This document shows, piece after piece, positions 58,160 through 64,000 of a DNA stretch of 64,000 bases. This stretch comes from Ilyonectria destructans. Lineage: Eukaryota; Ascomycota; Sordariomycetes; Hypocreales; Nectriaceae. Positions within the stretch are counted from its first letter, which is position 1. The number at the start of each line of letters is the position of its first letter. Location of the stretch: contig JAHEWK010000001.1 of assembly GCA_020740775.1 (NCBI GenBank), forward strand, positions 5,456,001 to 5,520,000. Direction: 5' to 3'. Position numbers and translations under genes: made by a program. The notes beneath the pieces are model-generated. The model had not been told where the DNA came from. It did no database searches and saw only the letters and a list, made by a program, of their open reading frames with translations.

Positions 58160-59706
58160 GGTGCTGCGGATGGACTCAGGTGGACAGAAAGGTGAAACGA
58201 GGCTCCCGGATGCCGATGCCGGAGGGCGAGATTTTGCTGTCGAAGGATTAAGTTTGACTGAGTTGTTGCTTTTATTCCGTGTATCCGCCAACTTAGAAAG
58301 GTCTCGGTTTGCGGGATCAGAAAGTAGCGTGGCTTAATAATTCAGCGAGTGGGTGCTTCTAGATAGACGATGGAGCAAAATGCGGCAGTACATAGTCCTG
58401 CGTAAGTGGCTACGGCCGTGTCTTTAAGCTAGCGCCCATGCAAGGACAGCAAGGTTACCCTTTTGAGCATAGCCATTGGGCATATTCGTCTGCATTTGAA
58501 GAGGATATCTGCTGCGCAATTACGTCCATGGTGTTGCGCATGCGAGGAACGGGCGGTTCTCGGGATGATGCAATGAGGGGCACGCGGGGCATCGCTTTGG
58601 TGCTTCTGCAAGCCATCATCAAGATATCTTAGGACTGAATCGCCGGCCGCCTCAGATGAAGTTTCGGGGTAAAAAAATAAGAGCCTTATGTACTTATGTA
58701 TCTGGAATCAGTCTCTAGCTATCTCCACGCGATGCTCAAGCTGCGCTCCCTCCAAGCTCCCCTTCAGTTCATCCGCGTGTGCAAAGACGACGGTATTTCT
58801 TCAGTGGGGTATAAATCGTTGTAGGGAATGGAGCCTTCTGTAGACCCAGCGAGCACAAGCTCTGCGCTGATTCGCCCCAGGGATTTTCGCGGTCAATCTG
58901 GGCAGCAATCAGAAAAGCTGCGTGTGGCGACCTGGACCCTGGTGAAGCCATCGCCGCTTGGGTGTGTTTTTTCCCCCTAGGTAACCTGAGGTACTTGCTG
59001 ACAGCTGCCAACGGCCCGACCAAAAAAGCGTATCACCAACCGATGCTGCAGGCGCCACTGCTGCAACTTCCGACCGAACACAACCACAGCTCAGGCATTC
59101 AAACGGCGTACCTCAGGTAAAGCAGCGCGTTTGCTCCGAACACTGGATGCATCACGTGGTTGGTCGTTGCTAATCGCCGCGACTGAAGTGCGCAGCGAAC
59201 GCAAACACGCGACTTACTTCCTTCAGACGACAGCCAAGTATTCTCCCCCAAGGGACGACAACAAAGAAAACAAAGACGACAAGGAAATTGTTCACAGACG
59301 CCGCAAGCTCACTCATCCCCTTCTCCACCCCCAACGAAAGGAGCCCATTTTTCAAGCACGGTTTCACAACCTTGCTGGTTTTTGAGACATTGCAGGGCCC
59401 TGGATAGGCCGCTCTCATCTGCACCTTCCTCTGCGCCTGAGACGTGACGCCCCGGTCTCTCCAAAAACGGCCTGCAGGCGGTTATGCGACACCACTCCTC
59501 TTCACACCTGCGCACACGGCTCATGCCTTAGAGAAGAAGGCAAGTTGCCCCAGTCTGTCCTGGCCTCTTGCCCAAAAGACTGCTCCCAAATCATCCAAAC
59601 ACTACGGCGCTGGTGAAGCTGGCGAAGGGCTGCTGCAGCTTCCTCTTTCTAACACTTCGCTAGAAGCCTTCAGCCACCAGGCCTCTCAGCGCCCCCGCAA
59701 CGCCAG
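58160..59706. other. Divergent promoter region
   Basis: 1.5 kb between the glutathione synthetase start (-) and the SNF2 gene start (+). ORFs at 59131 and 59444 are not gene-like. No supported feature. Confidence 0.5.
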
Positions 59707-62700
59707 ATGGATGGCGCCGGAGACGATGATCCCTTCTCTTGGGAGGTGGCGACTGTGGTCAAAGTGCTCTCCGCACCCAACCGCCCATGGGCTCCAGATC
59801 CTGCGGCTATTGCTAATCGCATTCGAGAGGAGGAGATCGATGGCAAGACTCTCCTTACCTTCGAGCATGTCTGTTCCCGTAAGGAGTTGATGGAATGCCT
59901 TGGCATCAGGTTGGCTCGTCACAAAGTGGCAATTGGGGAGCTCATCCTTACACTTCGATCAAAAAGCTGGACGTATCAGCAATGGAGACAGGATTTCAAC
60001 CGGAAGCAGTCCGGTTTCTACTTTGACTCCGACGGACTCAAGAACTCGCCAACTTCCAGCCTGGGAGCAAACAGCTTCTTACTCAAGACACAGCCAACGG
60101 AAAAAGGACTTGAGGCGTTGTCATCTCAGCCCCATACCAATGAACAGCCAGCCCTCCCATCCCCCAATCTAACAACTCCAACGCCGCATGCAGCCTCACG
60201 CTCTCAGGCTCCCCAGTTGGGAGCCCCTGTGCAAAGCAAGACTGAACCCGAACCATCTTCAGAAAGCGACCATCTGGCTAGCCCCGGGCTCCCAGGTCTG
60301 CCGCAAGTCCCGGAGCCTGTTGAACCCACCCGGCCTGAGCCCGAACCTACAGACACCCCTAAGCCAAGACGGCTTGTGCCGATTACTATGTTGAGCAGAC
60401 CACTCAATGTTTCCAATGCATTCATCCCTACCGAGGCCGACACGCTTAGTTTCGCAGCCGAAGCTATCCGAGATGATGAGCAAAGCATCCCTTGGGAGGA
60501 AGCCTCGATCGGTGCCTATCTTGGAGATGGTAGCCTGACATTAGAGGCTATCAAATCTCCGACCGGATCTCTGAGCTCTAGACTTCTTGAATCAACCGAG
60601 AACACATTCGCAACCGCGATACCTAATTGGCTGCCCCCAGGAAGAAGACTCGCTGTGCATCGAGGCATCATGCGATTCTTGAAGAAGAACGGCCGGCAGG
60701 AGATGCTCCAGAAACAAGGCATTTTCTTGATGAGGTCGCCTACTCCAAGCGACTCGGACTCGGTGCTCGACCTTGGAGACCTTCCCGACGAGTATGACGA
60801 ACAGACAAAGAGGGAGATGGAAGAAGAGAAGCTGGAGAGGGAGAGATATGCTGCTCAAGCTGCCCGCCACTCCCTCTCATCTGAGAGAATCACGCAGATC
60901 CTCATGGATGCTATTGATGCCATAGCAGTCACTTGGCAAGAGACGAAGCTGCCAAAGCACCAGAGGAAAGCCCATCGACTATGGCATGATGCTCGACGTA
61001 AGGGAAACAGGACGAGGCAGGTCTTGGACGCTCACACTCAAGCCAAGTTCTATGATGAACGAATCAAAAAGCTCTGTGCCGAAATTGTCGGAGAGACATG
61101 GACCAAGCAATTCGAAGTCAGAGACCAAGCGAAGTGCCTCGAGCAAAGCATCCATGACAAGCTCTACAATGGGTGGCTCGTCGACATGTTGGAATCTCGG
61201 ACTGAACCTCCTAAGCCTCAAACCATTGCCAAGCCGAAGCCCCAAGCCTTGAAGAGACGTCTAGACGATTATTTGGATGAAGAAATCCTGACAAGCTCTG
61301 ATGAGGATGATTTCATCGAACCAGATGATGAACCGGGAGTCAACAATGAGGGCCCCATGGACCTTGACGACACCTCTAAGTATGGCGACCCAAGTCTCCC
61401 GGCTGAACCGGTCAAAGAAGAGTCTCTTGAGTGTATAGATCTTACTCAAGGGGGCTGGGGAATGAACTCTCCCACAGGCCCAAAGAAGACTGATTTTGTT
61501 GATTTGACAAGCCCGATCAGGTCGGATTGTGCTCCTAAGGACAGCCAAGCCAGCAATAACCTCACAGGCGCCCCTGATATACCACCAACCATCGAAAGCC
61601 TTGGTAGCTTCGAGGAAATTGGCGCTCTGGCCTTGAAGCAGATGGCGAAGCGCAAGGATCGGTGGAAGCTATTGATTTGCCTTATCTGGAGGCTTCCCCA
61701 CACAAGACGGAGAGCATTACTTGACTTTATCCAAGAAAAGTCGGCTGACGAGGCTTGGGAAGAGGCAGTGAGACCCCAGATGACTGACCCACTTGAAGAC
61801 CTCACAAAACTCGGAGTACAGACTTCTACAACCATTGCGTTCGATCTGACCCGGGCTTTTCTGTCCTTCTATCGGATAAAGAATTTCAAAGAGTCAGCTC
61901 TTGTCCCTCTTTCCCAGAAACTGAAGCAAGTACTGGAAAAGGCTAAGCGCTCATGGTTCCGGCTTTTTTGTTCTTTCGTCAAAGATGCAGCACATCAATT
62001 CCCTCAGGACAGTCAGATATACAGGGCTGATATACCCGAAGATGTACTGGAGGATGATCTGGAGGACGATCACTCGATGGCCAACAACGAGAGCAGCCAA
62101 TCCAAGCGTCGAAAAGTTGCACCAAAAGAAATCATCCAGAACAAAGACGCAGTGGATTTGAGACAGAGGGAGCTCAAGAGAGTGCAAGAACAAGAATCTC
62201 GCAGAGAGAAACTCAGAGCGGATCTCGCTTCCTCTGGCTTGATGTCACGAGATAGAACTCGTTTGATCATCAACGAGAGCAAGCAGGATGGCCAATCGTT
62301 CGTGTACATCAACGAGGAAATTGGCAAGCGTATCAAAGAGCACCAGGTAAATGGCGTCCGGTTTATGTGGAACCAAGTTGTTGCCGCAGACACACGCCAA
62401 GGCTGTCTGTTGGCTCATACGATGGGTTTGGGGAAGACGATGCAAGTTATTACGCTCCTCGTCGCGATAAGGGAGTCATCTACGTCCTCAGACCCATCCA
62501 TAAAGGCGCAAATACCCGAGGACCTTCAAACTCCCCAAACTTTGGTGCTCTGTCCCGCAGGATTGGTGGACAATTGGATGGATGAACTCCTCATGTGGGC
62601 GCCTGAGGGTATTCTCGGACCTTTGCGCAGGGTTGATGCACAGATGACCCCTGATGAGAGGTCTGCTGCAGTCCAAGAATGGGCCAAGGGCGGTGGTGTC

Positions 62701-64000
62701 CTTGTTATGGGCTACCACATGCTCAAACAGATGATTACTCCCAGTAAAGGCGTGGAGGAGTTGCTGCTCGACAAACCGAACATCATTGTCGCAGATGAGG
62801 CACATCATTTGAAGAACGAAAAAAGCATAATTAATCACAGTTGTGCTCGATTCAAATCAAAGAGCCGTATCGCTTTGACAGGCTCTCCCTTAGCAAACAA
62901 CGTTGAGGAGTATAGGTCTATGATTGACTGGGTGTCGCCAAACTTTTTGGGTCCGCTGGCAGAGTTCCGCGAGATGTACGCAACCCCGATTCAACATGGT
63001 CTATACAATGACAGCTCCGGGCCCGAGAAGAGACTTGCCTTGAAGAAGCTGGAAGCACTGAAGGTAACGGTTCAGCCCAAAGTCCATCGGGCTACGGTCA
63101 AGTCCTGTCTGAAGGACGATTTGCCACCCAAGTTCGAATTTGTTCTTTCCGTTCCTCCTACGCCATTGCAAAGCAAACTCTACGCTATCTACCTGAGAGG
63201 GCTTCTCGAGAATGGCATTGGTCCTGATGGAAGTATCCTACAATCTCAACTCTTTACGATCACAAATCACCTAGCCCTGATCTGTAACCATCCCAGATGC
63301 TTTCAGCTCAAGGTCAAACGCATCATGCAAGGAACCTCCAAAGATGAAGATGACAACGGGAAGGAAGACAAATCGTTTCCCAAAAGCATCATTCAGCCGG
63401 TGTTGAAGGAGCTTAAGGTGCCCGATCCCGACCTTGCGTCTCTATCGCGCAAAGTTGAACTGTTGACGGTCATCCTGGACGAAGCCCGAGTAATCGGAGA
63501 CAAGGTGCTCGTTTTCAGCCAGTCATTGATGACAATTGAGTACCTGCTCAACTTGTTCCAAATGCAGAAAAGACGGGTTTCCTGTTTGACCGGGAAAACC
63601 GTGATCAACAAACGCCAAGAGATGACCAAGAACTTCAATTTGGGTGACCAAGAGGTGTATTTGATTTCTACGACAGCAGGAGGGGTTGGTCTCAATATTC
63701 AGGGTGCCAATAGGGTCGTTATTTTCGACATCAAATGGAACCCAGTACACGAACAACAAGCCATTGGGCGAGCGTACCGAATTGGACAAGAGAAAACTGT
63801 TTTCGTCTACCGGTTTGTGGTGGCAGGTACCTTCGAGGAGGATCTTCAGAGCAAGCACGTCTTCAAGACGCAACTGGCATCCCGGGTCGTGGATAAGAAA
63901 AATCCCGTTAGTTGGTCAAAACGGACCGCCAAGCTCCTGCACGAAATCCGACCATCGCCGGTTAAGGACCTCTCGGACTTTCTCGGTAAGGATGGCATCC
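59707..64000 (+). CDS. SNF2-family chromatin ATPase, ATRX/ARIP4 type, with N-terminal SAM-like domain (3' end outside window)
   Basis: Open without intron from the ATG at 59707 to the window edge, 1431 codons; the frame is closed 57 bp upstream by TAA, so this ATG is the start. Residues about 10-85 resemble a SAM domain (WEVATVVKVLSA, EIDGKTLLTF, ELMECLGIRLARHKVAIGEL). A long acidic disordered region follows, with CIDLT (576-580) and VDLTS (598-602) that look like SUMO-interaction motifs. The ATPase has IKEHQVNGVRFMW, motif I HTMGLGKT (904-911), motif II DEAH (1030-1033), TGSPLANN, and C-lobe TTAGGVGLNIQGA with GRAYRIGQ from 1354. HTMGLGKT and the HQVNGVRFMW block favour the ATRX/RAD54L2 branch. 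It should remodel nucleosomes or translocate on DNA in the nucleus. Confidence 0.93.
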   Translation, partial: MDGAGDDDPFSWEVATVVKVLSAPNRPWAPDPAAIANRIREEEIDGKTLLTFEHVCSRKELMECLGIRLARHKVAIGELILTLRSKSWTYQQWRQDFNRKQSGFYFDSDGLKNSPTSSLGANSFLLKTQPTEKGLEALSSQPHTNEQPALPSPNLTTPTPHAASRSQAPQLGAPVQSKTEPEPSSESDHLASPGLPGLPQVPEPVEPTRPEPEPTDTPKPRRLVPITMLSRPLNVSNAFIPTEADTLSFAAEAIRDDEQSIPWEEASIGAYLGDGSLTLEAIKSPTGSLSSRLLESTENTFATAIPNWLPPGRRLAVHRGIMRFLKKNGRQEMLQKQGIFLMRSPTPSDSDSVLDLGDLPDEYDEQTKREMEEEKLERERYAAQAARHSLSSERITQILMDAIDAIAVTWQETKLPKHQRKAHRLWHDARRKGNRTRQVLDAHTQAKFYDERIKKLCAEIVGETWTKQFEVRDQAKCLEQSIHDKLYNGWLVDMLESRTEPPKPQTIAKPKPQALKRRLDDYLDEEILTSSDEDDFIEPDDEPGVNNEGPMDLDDTSKYGDPSLPAEPVKEESLECIDLTQGGWGMNSPTGPKKTDFVDLTSPIRSDCAPKDSQASNNLTGAPDIPPTIESLGSFEEIGALALKQMAKRKDRWKLLICLIWRLPHTRRRALLDFIQEKSADEAWEEAVRPQMTDPLEDLTKLGVQTSTTIAFDLTRAFLSFYRIKNFKESALVPLSQKLKQVLEKAKRSWFRLFCSFVKDAAHQFPQDSQIYRADIPEDVLEDDLEDDHSMANNESSQSKRRKVAPKEIIQNKDAVDLRQRELKRVQEQESRREKLRADLASSGLMSRDRTRLIINESKQDGQSFVYINEEIGKRIKEHQVNGVRFMWNQVVAADTRQGCLLAHTMGLGKTMQVITLLVAIRESSTSSDPSIKAQIPEDLQTPQTLVLCPAGLVDNWMDELLMWAPEGILGPLRRVDAQMTPDERSAAVQEWAKGGGVLVMGYHMLKQMITPSKGVEELLLDKPNIIVADEAHHLKNEKSIINHSCARFKSKSRIALTGSPLANNVEEYRSMIDWVSPNFLGPLAEFREMYATPIQHGLYNDSSGPEKRLALKKLEALKVTVQPKVHRATVKSCLKDDLPPKFEFVLSVPPTPLQSKLYAIYLRGLLENGIGPDGSILQSQLFTITNHLALICNHPRCFQLKVKRIMQGTSKDEDDNGKEDKSFPKSIIQPVLKELKVPDPDLASLSRKVELLTVILDEARVIGDKVLVFSQSLMTIEYLLNLFQMQKRRVSCLTGKTVINKRQEMTKNFNLGDQEVYLISTTAGGVGLNIQGANRVVIFDIKWNPVHEQQAIGRAYRIGQEKTVFVYRFVVAGTFEEDLQSKHVFKTQLASRVVDKKNPVSWSKRTAKLLHEIRPSPVKDLSDFLGKDGI

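Overview
This is a stretch of a filamentous ascomycete genome. The evidence is spliceosomal introns of 46-122 nt with GT-AG ends and CTAAC/CTGAC-like branch sites, about 20 housekeeping and regulatory genes on both strands, fungal-only families (Zn2Cys6 regulator, TRK1, STE3 receptor, ERF4, DUF4203) and a GH1 beta-glucosidase of the Trichoderma BGL2/Cel1A type. Sordariomycetes, probably Hypocreales, is my inference from protein similarity; the species cannot be told. I saw no rRNA, convincing tRNA, transposon, RIP-degraded repeat or CRISPR.

Layout. 0-6 kb: 3' end of a D-2-hydroxyglutarate/D-lactate dehydrogenase, an F-box gene (-) and a four-exon Zn2Cys6 regulator. 6.4-11 kb: a compact block with proteasome alpha-4 (PRE6) converging on a small CHY zinc-finger gene, which shares a 0.4-kb promoter with the TFIIH helicase XPB/Ssl2. 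11-15 kb: no gene; it ends in a long pyrimidine-rich leader of the TRK potassium transporter (15.1-18.1 kb), followed by a VPS9-domain Rab GEF (-). 23.6-34 kb: acyl-CoA synthetase with an apparent +1 frameshift, aldo-keto reductase, a GFA-fold protein without the catalytic cysteines, GH1 beta-glucosidase and an SBF/RCH1-type transporter. 34.3-39.2 kb: SAICAR synthetase in 13 exons, then an ERF4-type palmitoyltransferase subunit whose start codon is unclear. 41.4-43 kb: an unknown membrane protein. 43-48.3 kb: the largest gene-free stretch. 48.3-64 kb: DUF4203 membrane protein, STE3-type pheromone receptor (-), mitochondrial ssDNA-binding protein RIM1, glutathione synthetase (-) and a large SNF2 ATPase of the ATRX/ARIP4 type that runs off the end.

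Most genes are independent core functions rather than a pathway cluster: nucleic-acid upkeep (XPB, RIM1, SNF2), protein turnover (PRE6, F-box), trafficking and lipidation (VPS9, ERF4), ion transport (TRK, SBF), purine and glutathione synthesis, and mating. I did not find a clearly new multi-gene system. The most unusual points are gene-structural (a 7-nt internal microexon, a 5-nt first coding exon, a 13-exon ADE1), a frameshifted acyl-CoA synthetase, a GFA protein without its catalytic zinc ligands, and an N-terminal SAM-like domain plus two SUMO-interaction-like motifs on the SNF2 protein. All exon coordinates were derived by hand from splice signals and reading-frame continuity.
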